A stretch of 35,868 bases of DNA, from the NCBI GenBank assembly GCA_017889625.1, contig JAGGAD010000041.1:1-35868 (forward strand). Direction: 5' to 3'. The translations under genes were made by a program, and so were the position numbers. Shown in pieces: positions 16,935 to 24,532 of the stretch. The notes under the pieces were generated by a model. It worked only from the letters and a program-made list of their open reading frames with translations. It was not told the DNA's origin and did no database searches. This DNA comes from Bacillota bacterium (lineage in GTDB: Bacteria; Bacillota; Negativicutes; Sporomusales; CTSoil-080). Every line of letters starts with the position of its first letter. The first letter of the stretch is position 1.

Positions 16935-18311
16935 TTGCCTAATAATATTACTAAATTTCACTTCATTGGAATTGGCGGTGCTGGTATGAGCGCCATTGCC
17001 CAAGTCCTGCTGCAAAAAGGCTACACTGTGACGGGTTCTGATATTGCTAAGTCGGAAGTTGTCCACCGGCTGGAACGTCTTGGGGCCAAAATATTTATCG
17101 GTCATTGCCGGGAAAATATTGAAGGTGCTGAGGCGATTGTGGTATCGACAGCGATTGCTGCTGATAATCCGGAGGTGCTTGAAGCCCGGGCGCGAGGTAT
17201 TAAGATATTTCATCGGTCGGATATAGTAGCAATGTTGCTTAATGCGGTTCAAGGCATTGCGGTAGCTGGGGCTCATGGAAAGACAACGACTACTTCGATT
17301 GTTGCCCTTATGCTGGAAAAAAACGGGATTGATCCAACGATTATTATTGGCGGGGATCTTGACTACTTAAACGGCAATGCTAAATTGGGCCATGGCAAAT
17401 ATTTGGTAGCGGAGGCCGATGAAAGCGATGGTTCTTTTGTTAAATTAGAACCATCTATCGCGATAGTCACCAATATTGAAAATGATCATATGGATCATTA
17501 CGGTACAATGGAGGCCATTTTACAGGCATTTAAAACATTTTTGTCAAAGCTCGATCCGCAAACCGGTTTAGGTGTATTATGTTTTGATAATCACTATGTG
17601 AGAGATATTGCGGCTGAGGTTGATAGAAAAATTGTTTCTTATGCCCTCGATAATGAGGCCGACTATATGGCTAAGGACATTGTGGTACGCGGTACCACCA
17701 CAACTTACAATGTATACCACAAAAACACCAATTTGGGCACTATTGAAATTAACGTTCCTGGGCGGCATAATGTGGCTAATTCACTGGCCGCAGTAGCTGT
17801 TGGGATGACAGTAGGTCTTAGTTTTCAGCAAATTGCTGAAGGGATTGCTGTCTTTAGGGGCGTTAAGCGGCGCTTCCAAACCAAGGGGCGGGTTGATGGA
17901 ATCTGGGTTGTTGATGACTATGCTCACCACCCTACTGAAATAGCCACAACCCTTAAGGCAGCTCGTGGGGTAGCTCCTAAACGGCTTGTCTGTGCTTTTC
18001 AACCACATCGGTATACCCGTACCAAATTTTTGGCAAAAGAATTTGGCGGAGCATTTGGAGATGCGGATATTTTAATTCTCACTGATATTTATTCTGCAGG
18101 TGAAGAACCAATCGCAGGGATAAGCGGTGAGCTGATTAAGGAAGAAGTTGAGCGGCAGACCGGCAAGAAAGTGATGTATATTCCGGATAAAGCTAATGTT
18201 GCTCGCTATCTTGCTGAAATTGTTGAATCAGGAGATCTAGTGATGACGATGGGGGCTGGCAATATTTATCTTGCCGGCGAAGAATTGGTAGAAAAATTAG
18301 TAGAGAGATAA
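16935..18311 (+). CDS. murC: UDP-MurNAc:L-alanine ligase MurC
   Basis: MurC adds the first amino acid, L-Ala, to UDP-MurNAc. The 458-residue product has FHFIGIGGAGMSAIA at the N-terminus, the P-loop VAGAHGKTTTTS, AEADESDGSF, IENDHMDHY, DDYAHHPTEI and AFQPHRYTRT. The TTG start is supported by AGGGGGAG six bases upstream and because MurC proteins begin just before this glycine loop. The 84-base gap after murG holds nothing recognisable. In many Firmicutes murC is followed by murB; here murA follows instead. Confidence 0.95.
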   Translation: MPNNITKFHFIGIGGAGMSAIAQVLLQKGYTVTGSDIAKSEVVHRLERLGAKIFIGHCRENIEGAEAIVVSTAIAADNPEVLEARARGIKIFHRSDIVAMLLNAVQGIAVAGAHGKTTTTSIVALMLEKNGIDPTIIIGGDLDYLNGNAKLGHGKYLVAEADESDGSFVKLEPSIAIVTNIENDHMDHYGTMEAILQAFKTFLSKLDPQTGLGVLCFDNHYVRDIAAEVDRKIVSYALDNEADYMAKDIVVRGTTTTYNVYHKNTNLGTIEINVPGRHNVANSLAAVAVGMTVGLSFQQIAEGIAVFRGVKRRFQTKGRVDGIWVVDDYAHHPTEIATTLKAARGVAPKRLVCAFQPHRYTRTKFLAKEFGGAFGDADILILTDIYSAGEEPIAGISGELIKEEVERQTGKKVMYIPDKANVARYLAEIVESGDLVMTMGAGNIYLAGEELVEKLVER

Positions 18312-18374
18312 TAAATTAGCAGAAATATTATTTTATGATTTGCGGGTGGTTGTACTTTTCTGGGAGGGAAGACG

Positions 18375-19628
18375 ATGGAGAAATTTATCGTCAAAGGAGA
18401 AGTACAATTAAACGGTAATGTGAAGATTAACGGCGCAAAAAATGCGACGTTGCCGCTTATGGCGGCGACGCTTTTGTGCTCGGGCGTAAGCGTTCTTCAT
18501 GGGGTGCCAAACTTGCGCGATATAGTCATGATGCAGGATATTATGACTATGCTTGGCGCAAAAATTACTCGTGAAGGCGATACGCTTAGTATTGACACTA
18601 CCGGTGTTAGCAAGGCTGAAATACCGGAGCATCTTATGCGTGAAATGCGGGCCTCAGTTTTTTTAATGGGTCCGCTGCTGGGACGTTTTCGTAAAGTCCG
18701 CCTGTCACATCCGGGAGGATGTGACATTGGTCCAAGGCCAGTTGATTTACATATCAAGGCTTTGGAACGGATTGGAGCCATTGTTAATGACAAATTTGGC
18801 TATATTCAAGCTGAGGCTTTAGAACTTAGTGGCGGGGAAATTTATTTAGATTTTCCCAGTGTCGGGGCTACCGAGAATGCCATGATGGCGGCGTCGGTGG
18901 CTGACGGCACTACCATTATCCGCAATGCGGCGCGTGAACCCGAAATTTGGGATTTAGAATGTTTTCTCAATAAGATGGGAGCCAAAATCATTGGTGCTGG
19001 CAGTGATGCTGTTAGAGTAACTGGCGTAAAGCGTCTTAGTCCAGCGGAACATACCGTAATTCCTGACCGTATTGAAGCTGGGACGTTTATTCTGGCGGGA
19101 GCAATTACCGGTGGTGATGTCGTTGTAGAAAATGTCATACCTGAACATCTTTCGGCTGTTACTGACAAGTTGCGGGAAGTCGGCGTTAAAATAATTAACG
19201 GTGATAATTACATTAGAGTTCGGGCAGGTTCTTTTCGTGGCGTAGATATAAAGACATTGCCGTATCCGGGGTTTCCCACTGATTTGCAGGCACCGCTGTT
19301 AGCGATGTTAACGCTAGCTAGGGGAACAAGTATTATTACAGAAACTATTTTTGAAAATAGATTTAAACATGTTGATGAACTGGCACGTATGGGAGCTAAG
19401 ATTAAGGTAGAAGGACGCACGGCGATAATTAGGGGTGTATCTAAACTCAGCGGGGCTCCGGTTGTCGTGCATGACCTTAGGGCTGGGGCCGCAATGGTTT
19501 TGGCTGCTCTGGCGGCTGAAGGTACTTCAGAAATTGAAAATGTCTTTCACATTGACAGGGGCTATGAAGCACTGGAAGTTCGGATACAAGGTCTTGGTGG
19601 TAATATTGTGCGGTGTGGTTCAAATTAA
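18375..19628 (+). CDS. murA: UDP-N-acetylglucosamine 1-carboxyvinyltransferase MurA
   Basis: MurA transfers enolpyruvate from PEP to UDP-GlcNAc, the first committed step of peptidoglycan synthesis. The 417-residue product shows NGAKNATLPLMAA at the N-terminus, the active-site loop HPGGCDIGPRPVDLH with the PEP- and fosfomycin-reactive Cys116, and DLRAGAAMVLA near the end. The ATG follows GGGAGGG. The placement between murC and ddl, where murB might be expected, is noteworthy. Confidence 0.95.
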   Translation: MEKFIVKGEVQLNGNVKINGAKNATLPLMAATLLCSGVSVLHGVPNLRDIVMMQDIMTMLGAKITREGDTLSIDTTGVSKAEIPEHLMREMRASVFLMGPLLGRFRKVRLSHPGGCDIGPRPVDLHIKALERIGAIVNDKFGYIQAEALELSGGEIYLDFPSVGATENAMMAASVADGTTIIRNAAREPEIWDLECFLNKMGAKIIGAGSDAVRVTGVKRLSPAEHTVIPDRIEAGTFILAGAITGGDVVVENVIPEHLSAVTDKLREVGVKIINGDNYIRVRAGSFRGVDIKTLPYPGFPTDLQAPLLAMLTLARGTSIITETIFENRFKHVDELARMGAKIKVEGRTAIIRGVSKLSGAPVVVHDLRAGAAMVLAALAAEGTSEIENVFHIDRGYEALEVRIQGLGGNIVRCGSN

Positions 19629-19640
19629 GGGGGACTGGTT

Positions 19641-20579
19641 TTGAAAAACAAGCGCATTGCTGTGCTTATGGGAGGGCCATCGGCGGAGCGGGAAGTGTCG
19701 CTTAATACCGGGAAGGCCATTCTGGGGGCGTTAAAAGAGAAAGGCTACAATGCAGTAGGTATTGATTTAGAACCACAGAATTTTGTAAAACAATTAGCTG
19801 GGATTGAGGTAGTTTTTAACGCCATTCACGGTAAATACGGTGAGGACGGAGTTATTCAAGGAGCTTTGGAGTTATTGGGTATTCCTTATACTGGATCCGG
19901 TGTCCTTGCGAGTGCAATAGCGATGGATAAGGGGATATCAAAACGCCTTTTCTTAGAGGCTAAAATAAGTACTCCAAAATCTTGTTATTATGCCAAAAGT
20001 GCTGCTGATAGCAATTTGTCAGAGGCTATTCTCGCTGAATTTGGCCTTCCGGTGGTTGTAAAACCAGTTACTCAAGGCTCGAGTATTGGGGTAGTTATTG
20101 TTGAGAAGCGAGATGATTTGCCAGCCGCTTTAACCGAGGCATTTGGTTATGGCGATATATTGATTGAAAAATTTATCGCTGGCCGTGAATTAACGGTAGC
20201 TGTTTTGGAAGCGGATGAACCGAAAGCGCTGCCGGTAATTGAAATAGTTCCGCACAACGGTCGCTATGACTATCAGTCTAAATATACTAAAGGTGCCACT
20301 GACTATATCGTGCCGGCTAAATTGGATGAAACTGTTGCTCAGCGGGTCAAGGCAGAGGCAGTAGCGGCGTTTAAAGTATTAGGCTGCCGCGGTATTGCCA
20401 GAATTGATGTTATGCTTGGCGATAATAATAATACTCCGTATGTGCTTGAAGCGAATTCTATTCCCGGTATGACTGCAACTAGTTTGGTGCCTAAAGCGGC
20501 GGCTGCCGCTGGAATAGCGTTCAATGACTTATGTGAAATGATCCTATTGAAGGCAACCTTGGATAGCAGTGCGATGTGA
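19641..20579 (+). CDS. ddl: D-alanine--D-alanine ligase
   Basis: Ddl is an ATP-grasp enzyme that joins two D-Ala for MurF. The 312-residue product has VLMGGPSAEREVSL, AIHGKYGEDG, the ATP-grasp KPVTQGSSIGV and EKFIAGRELTVAVL, and the C-terminal LEANSIPGMTATSLVPKAA. A TTG start is used, with AAGGGGG about eight bases upstream. A 211-base gap to ftsQ with a long palindrome and a promoter follows. Confidence 0.95.
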   Translation: MKNKRIAVLMGGPSAEREVSLNTGKAILGALKEKGYNAVGIDLEPQNFVKQLAGIEVVFNAIHGKYGEDGVIQGALELLGIPYTGSGVLASAIAMDKGISKRLFLEAKISTPKSCYYAKSAADSNLSEAILAEFGLPVVVKPVTQGSSIGVVIVEKRDDLPAALTEAFGYGDILIEKFIAGRELTVAVLEADEPKALPVIEIVPHNGRYDYQSKYTKGATDYIVPAKLDETVAQRVKAEAVAAFKVLGCRGIARIDVMLGDNNNTPYVLEANSIPGMTATSLVPKAAAAAGIAFNDLCEMILLKATLDSSAM

Positions 20580-20623
20580 TTTTTAGTAAAAAAATCGCCT
20601 GCCGGGATGGGTAATAACCCCAT

Positions 20624-20694
20624 AGCTGTTAAGTAAACTAGACGCCTAGTGTACTAATTAATTGTACAATAGGCGTCTGGTTGCTTTAACAGCT
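20624..20694. repeat. 71-nt imperfect palindrome between ddl and ftsQ
   Basis: AGCTGTTAA (20624-20632) pairs with TTAACAGCT (20686-20694), TAGACGCCTA pairs with TAGGCGTCT plus a G-T pair further in, and GTGTAC pairs with GTACAA near a short AT loop. Three mismatches interrupt the stem. There is no T-run, so it is not a standard terminator; it might be a processed or attenuating RNA hairpin or a relic of a small inverted-repeat element. Confidence 0.6.
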
Positions 20695-20725
20695 TATATT
20701 TATTTAAATTGGTCGTATTTTTATG

Positions 20726-20754
20726 TTTATTTGGCTGTCAGGTTGGTGTATAAT
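20726..20754 (+). promoter_or_regulatory. Candidate sigma-A promoter for ftsQ
   Basis: A perfect TATAAT (20749-20754) lies 36 bases before the ftsQ ATG. The -35 at 17 bases spacing (TTTATT) is weak, so this is only a candidate internal promoter. Confidence 0.4.
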
Positions 20755-20790
20755 TACCTGGTGAAGGCGAAGTTAGTGGGAGTGAAAGAT

Positions 20791-21399
20791 ATGCGGACTT
20801 ATGAACGGCAGGAAAGAACTTCGCGGCCTAAACGGTCAATTCAGACGTCTCGGGTCATTTTTTTATTGATTGTATTGATGATTCTTTTAGCGGCGTTTTT
20901 GTTTATCAACTCAAACTTCTTTCAAGTCGGGTCGGTAGTAATCGAGGACAATAAATATATGTTAGCGGATGATGTTTCCCGGGCCGCTGGTGTTCCGGAA
21001 CGAATAAATATATTTAGGCTGGATACGGCTGAGATAAAAAGCCGTCTGTTGCGCGACCTTAGGATTAGTGAAGTAGAGGTTTTCCGACGTTTTCCGACGA
21101 CTATTGTTATTAAAGTTAAAGAACGCGTTGAATCTGAACAAGTCAAACTTGTGCTGGAGTACTTGACGGCGCTGGATGAAGCTACGCTTAATGAACTTTC
21201 GGAAGTTAATATTAATTCTTCCGGAGAACTGACCGCTTATACGGTTCAGTCGGCAACTATCAGGCTGGGAGCGGGGGGGAGACTGGCAGAAAAGGCTAAA
21301 ATGACTGGAGATATTCTTCAGGACATTGGAAATCGAAAAGCGGCAGTTGATTATATCGATTTAAATTATGCTTCACCATATATAAAATTCCGTCAATGA
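20791..21399 (+). CDS. ftsQ: Cell division protein FtsQ/DivIB, short form
   Basis: FtsQ is a bitopic divisome protein. The product has a basic head, a transmembrane helix (residues 25-42), and a POTRA domain starting FFQVGSVVIEDNKYM and ending with RRFPTTIVIKVKER near residue 110. The following stretch, where FtsQ proteins normally continue with 35-45 residues (a beta segment and a G-rich turn), appears missing: VKER runs straight into VESEQVKLVLEYLTALDE. At 202 residues it is shorter than the usual 230-260. The frame stays open, so this is not a simple frameshift. The ATG at 20791 follows GGGAG; several in-frame GTG codons upstream are less likely. Confidence 0.85.
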   Translation: MRTYERQERTSRPKRSIQTSRVIFLLIVLMILLAAFLFINSNFFQVGSVVIEDNKYMLADDVSRAAGVPERINIFRLDTAEIKSRLLRDLRISEVEVFRRFPTTIVIKVKERVESEQVKLVLEYLTALDEATLNELSEVNINSSGELTAYTVQSATIRLGAGGRLAEKAKMTGDILQDIGNRKAAVDYIDLNYASPYIKFRQ

Positions 21400-21418
21400 A
21401 GTGGAGTGGAGGAGAACA

Positions 21419-22114
21419 GTGGGACACATTAAACAGGGACAAATTGCAATAGCACTTGTCTGTGTGGTTTTAGGCATTATGTTAGCGGTGCAATATCGTA
21501 CAACCCAGGATATCAGGTCGACAATTCCTTATCAACGGGTCGAGGATTTGGCGCAACGGCTTACTCAAACCGAGAAAGAACGGGATTCTTTAGCTAAAGA
21601 AGTTGAAAAACTGCGTAAGAATGCGAGTTCTGGGGAGATGAGTCATGAATTAGAATTGATAAAAATGGGGGCAGGTACAATCGCGCTTACCGGGCCGGGC
21701 GTAGTAGTTACCATTGATGACAGTAAGCGTCCGTCAAAACCGGGTGAAAATCCAAATTTATATCTCATTCATGATGATGATATATTAAAAGTAATTAATG
21801 AATTAAGGGCTGCCGGGGCTGAAGCTATTGCCGTAAATGACCAGCGGCTGATAGCGACTTCGGAGATTAGATGTGCAGGTCCCACGCTTTCGGTAAATAA
21901 TGCGCATTATGCTCCACCATATGAAATTAGAGCAATTGGTGAAGCGCAAACAATGGAAAATGCGTTACGGCTTCGCGGCGGGGTGGCTGAGACTTTGCAA
22001 TTCTGGGGTATTCAAGTGACGATTAAAACGGAGGATAAGGTTGATATTCCAGCGTATAAAGGGTCGTTCCGCTTTGATTATGCTAAGCCGGTGAATGGGG
22101 AGGTTAAGCAATGA
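21419..22114 (+). CDS. DUF881 family protein
   Basis: This 231-residue protein has an N-terminal signal anchor (IAIALVCVVLGIMLAVQYR), a coiled-coil stretch (about residues 40-70), and a DUF881 domain with GPGVVVTIDDS, ELRAAGAEAIAVNDQRL and the GPPY-like APPYEIRAIG. DUF881 genes sit beside divIB and sbp in many Firmicutes; their role is unknown but is presumably linked to division or envelope. GTG 21419 follows GGAGGAG. The gene overlaps sbp by four bases (ATGA). Confidence 0.9.
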   Translation: MGHIKQGQIAIALVCVVLGIMLAVQYRTTQDIRSTIPYQRVEDLAQRLTQTEKERDSLAKEVEKLRKNASSGEMSHELELIKMGAGTIALTGPGVVVTIDDSKRPSKPGENPNLYLIHDDDILKVINELRAAGAEAIAVNDQRLIATSEIRCAGPTLSVNNAHYAPPYEIRAIGEAQTMENALRLRGGVAETLQFWGIQVTIKTEDKVDIPAYKGSFRFDYAKPVNGEVKQ

Positions 22115-22440
22115 TACTGCCGATTTTCGGACTTATTATAGGAATTATTATCGGAATTTCTTTTCCCGGCAGTGTGCCTTCTGAATATGCTAAGTATATG
22201 TCGATTGCGGTATTAGCGTCGCTTGACTCGGTTTTTGGGGGACTAAGAGCTGGAACTGAGGATAAATTTGATAATATAGTATTTACCAGTGGATTTTTTA
22301 CTAATGCGTTGCTTGCGGCCGGGCTGGTATATGTCGGCGACCGGTTAGGCATTGATCTTTATTATGTGGCACTGTTAGCCTTTGGACTTAGAGTGTTCCA
22401 GAACTTGGCAATAATCCGGCGATACTTTCTTAAAAAATAA
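22111..22440 (+). CDS. sbp: Small basic protein (DUF1290)
   Basis: This 109-residue protein has three hydrophobic helices and the DUF1290 motif MSIAVLASLDSVFGGLRAG. The gene corresponds to sbp of the Bacillus divIB region; no biochemical function is established. Coupling to the DUF881 gene by an ATGA overlap suggests they act together. It is the last gene of the dcw run; a terminator follows after about 100 bases. Confidence 0.92.
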   Translation: MILPIFGLIIGIIIGISFPGSVPSEYAKYMSIAVLASLDSVFGGLRAGTEDKFDNIVFTSGFFTNALLAAGLVYVGDRLGIDLYYVALLAFGLRVFQNLAIIRRYFLKK

Positions 22441-22754
22441 GGCTGGCTGTTAAGGCCGCTGAAAAAGTAGCACTTTTATAGAACGGGATGATTTTGGACT
22501 TCCGCGGCAATTCGCCTTACTATGAAATTGTAGATTTTTAAAACGTTCTCATGGGGACGTTTTTTTGTTTTATGGAGAATATTGACCGATTGGATGTAGC
22601 TATATTAAATGGGCGCACAAAACCATGCTAGAATTAATATACTTATAAGTAGATAGTTATCACCAGGGAGATGGCTTGTTGGTAATGGAAAAAATGTATC
22701 GCTCGCCTGAAGTAAGAGCGCCGGGTTCGGCGGTAAAAAAAATGGAGCTAAGCT
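22441..22754. other. Intergenic region after the dcw cluster
   Basis: This 314-base stretch holds a terminator (22540-22570) and a possible 27-29 residue leader frame (22679-22768). A TTGACC at 22582 could be a -35 box but no good -10 box follows it. The 100 bases before the terminator show nothing recognisable. Confidence 0.5.
22540..22570 (+). terminator. Rho-independent terminator of the dcw cluster
   Basis: AAAACGTTCTC pairs with GGGGACGTTTT (including two G-T pairs) over a tight loop, followed by TTTTTG. It marks the end of the long run of cell wall and division genes. Confidence 0.65.
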
Positions 22755-22768
22755 ATGAATTTTATTGA
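22679..22768 (+). CDS. Possible leader peptide (27-29 residues) overlapping the I42 gene
   Basis: A short frame starts at TTG 22679 or ATG 22685, eight bases after GGGAG, and reads MEKMYRSPEVRAPGSAVK and onward. Its stop codon lies 14 bases inside the next gene, whose own ribosome site (GGAG) is weak. Translational coupling is plausible, but the peptide has no known family and the frame could be chance. Confidence 0.3.
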   Translation: MVMEKMYRSPEVRAPGSAVKKMELSYEFY

Positions 22769-23078
22769 TGTTTATGAAAATGATTCGGGCAATTTAATCG
22801 ATTTGCCAGTTGCTGCCACTTTAAGAGTAATATTGGAGGAGAATCCTTCAACAGGATATCGTTGGAAGGTGGAAGATCAAAGCAGCGGCTGTCTGGAAAT
22901 GGTTTCCCATGAATTTTATATAAATAACGATCATATTGTGGGGGCGGGAGGCTTAGTAGTTTTTTACTTCCAACCGATGAAACCGGGACGGTGTACGCTA
23001 TACTTAAAGCTGGGGCGACCTTGGGAAGGCGATAAAGCGATTACTAAGCGGTTTCGCATAGCTGTGTTTATCCGATAG
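22755..23078 (+). CDS. Chagasin-like peptidase inhibitor (family I42)
   Basis: The 107-residue product has the three inhibitory loops of chagasin-type cysteine protease inhibitors in the right order and spacing: NPSTGY (residues 30-35), GAGG (63-66) and RPW (88-90). Members bind papain-like cysteine proteases. There is no signal peptide, so unlike many bacterial homologues it appears cytoplasmic; its target is unknown. The ATG has only a weak GGAG upstream and overlaps a possible leader frame. It converges on the minus-strand amidase gene through a shared terminator. Confidence 0.88.
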   Translation: MNFIDVYENDSGNLIDLPVAATLRVILEENPSTGYRWKVEDQSSGCLEMVSHEFYINNDHIVGAGGLVVFYFQPMKPGRCTLYLKLGRPWEGDKAITKRFRIAVFIR

Positions 23079-23101
23079 AGGGACATTGCCTATCTAAATA
23101 C

Positions 23102-23134
23102 AAAAGCCTGACAAATTTTTGTCAGGCTTAGTTT
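23102..23134. terminator. Bidirectional terminator between the I42 and amidase genes
   Basis: AAGCCTGACAAA (23104-23115) pairs with TTTGTCAGGCTT (23118-23129). It touches the amidase stop codon. The stem is nearly identical to the terminator after recA. Confidence 0.75.
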
Positions 23135-24092
23135 ATCGTTGCCAATAGGCTAACGTTTGTTCTCGAATTACTGGCAGCAATTCATAGAGAGATTTGCCGG
23201 GGCAAAGGGTTAGGTTTAAATCGCGATGCCCAAGGAGGGTGGAGTCATCGGGAGATAAATTGTAAATATGGCACAGGGCGGCTATTAATTTTGCGGCTGA
23301 TTCGAGTTGCGGGGTGGTAGGGGTTGCGTCTTCAAAGTTGCCAATGAGGTTAATCCCAATCGATTGGGCATTATAGTGCTGCGTATGGGCGCCTACCGCT
23401 TCGCGGGGACGGCCGCGTTCAATACTGCCGTCTTTATGAATGACATAATGATAACCAATCCCGGACCAACCATTAGCTAGATGCCAGCGATGGACTTCGG
23501 CAGCAGTTACCTCATCATTGGTTAGTCCGATATGGTGGATTACGAATAAAGTTGTTGCCTCACGAGTATCCAGCGGACCGAAGGTTAGATTAGTTTCTTT
23601 AATGGCTAAATCGGCTTCCTTTATTGCGGTTGGCGAGCTAAATGTTCCAATATCAACTTTTAAACGATAAGCCCCAAGAGAAAGAAGGCGTGGGATCAGG
23701 GCATAGCGCAATTCTGAGTAAGGGTTGTTGTCGTTTAAGCGAAAGCTAAGGCGGCAGTCCTGCTTTGTGATTTGTTTGATTTCAAGGCGTTTGACAAATT
23801 GATTGTTACAGGGGATATTTCCTGCTAATGGGCCAACTTTGGTATTTTTTAAGATAAAATCAATCTGTTGGGTAGACTGTTGCTCAATGATCTCACATTG
23901 AGCGGAAATGTAAAATTCAATGGAAAAATAGGTTTGGTTATCATTAGTCATAACGGTAGATCCCTTGCTGATATAGGTAATGGCCGGGGCTTGGCTGGCA
24001 GCTAAAGCGCTGCAGCTAGAAAGTAAGTTTTGTCCCAGCCATAAGGTTGAACATACGCCAAATGATTTTAATAAAAACTGTCTTCGCTTCAT
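23133..24092 (-). CDS. Exported N-acetylmuramoyl-L-alanine amidase (amidase_2/PGRP type)
   Basis: The 319-residue product starts with MKRRQFLLKSFGVCST, a twin-arginine-like leader (RRQFLLK) with a hydrophobic stretch and an ALAA cut site around residue 32. Residues 40-150 look like a beta-rich AMIN-type wall-binding domain. Residues 175-310 form the amidase_2 zinc hydrolase: FVIHHIG, GWSGIGYHYVIHKDG, INLIGNFED, LLGHRDLN and CPG, giving the His, His, Cys zinc ligands. It should cleave the MurNAc-L-Ala bond of peptidoglycan outside the cytoplasmic membrane. The ribosome site (TTGGTGA) is weak. Confidence 0.88.
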   Translation of the reverse strand: MKRRQFLLKSFGVCSTLWLGQNLLSSCSALAASQAPAITYISKGSTVMTNDNQTYFSIEFYISAQCEIIEQQSTQQIDFILKNTKVGPLAGNIPCNNQFVKRLEIKQITKQDCRLSFRLNDNNPYSELRYALIPRLLSLGAYRLKVDIGTFSSPTAIKEADLAIKETNLTFGPLDTREATTLFVIHHIGLTNDEVTAAEVHRWHLANGWSGIGYHYVIHKDGSIERGRPREAVGAHTQHYNAQSIGINLIGNFEDATPTTPQLESAAKLIAALCHIYNLSPDDSTLLGHRDLNLTLCPGKSLYELLPVIREQTLAYWQR

Positions 24093-24189
24093 ATAAATTC
24101 ACCAATCTGCATAATTTATTGTTATCATTCAAAATTCCACATGAAAAATAGTTTTCCTGTAGTAAAAAAATAACAGGGCTGAGATATTA

Positions 24190-24229
24190 AAAATAGAACC
24201 GGTTAGCGTCTGCTGGCCGGTTCTATTTT
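24190..24229. terminator. Orphan terminator-like hairpin
   Basis: AAAATAGAACCGG (24190-24202) pairs perfectly with CCGGTTCTATTTT (24217-24229) over a 14-base loop. It sits upstream of both neighbouring divergent genes, so no present gene needs it; it may mark the end of a lost gene or act in a leader RNA. Confidence 0.5.
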
Positions 24230-24315
24230 GCTGATTTGCGGCTCTATGGTGGTATGTACTTAATGAAAGTCATAAAAAACATAAATATGGCAGAAAAATG
24301 GAAAAATTTATCTTA

Positions 24316-24471
24316 ATGAAAAAGGAAATTTATAACATTAATGGAATTAATATATATAAAATTCAAATATATGTAATTACTGTAGCGGTATTCATTAGAC
24401 TTCTTATCGAGGCAGCGATTGTTGATAATCTTGGTCTGAGCATATTAAAAGCTGCAGATAGAAGGGGGTAA
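24316..24471 (+). CDS. Possible 51-residue small protein
   Basis: An open frame starts MKKEIYNINGINIYK, continues through a hydrophobic part (VITVAVFIRLLIEAAIV) and ends ILKAADRRG, 61 bases before the autotransporter. It has only a weak A-rich ribosome site and no known family. It could be a chance frame in AT-rich DNA. Confidence 0.22.
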   Translation: MKKEIYNINGINIYKIQIYVITVAVFIRLLIEAAIVDNLGLSILKAADRRG

Positions 24472-24532
24472 AAAAGCAGAATTTTGTTAATTTTTTAAAA
24501 GCAATAAGGAGAAAGCGAAAGAAGGTTGGAAA

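Larger units (their letters stand above)
24093..24532. other. Divergent intergenic region between amidase and autotransporter
   Basis: This 440-base AT-rich stretch separates two divergent genes. It holds a strong hairpin at 24190-24229, where no gene ends, and a 51-codon open frame at 24316-24471. TTGTTG and TATTAA (24419-24448, 18-base spacing) are a weak promoter candidate for the autotransporter. Nothing else is recognisable. Confidence 0.45.
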
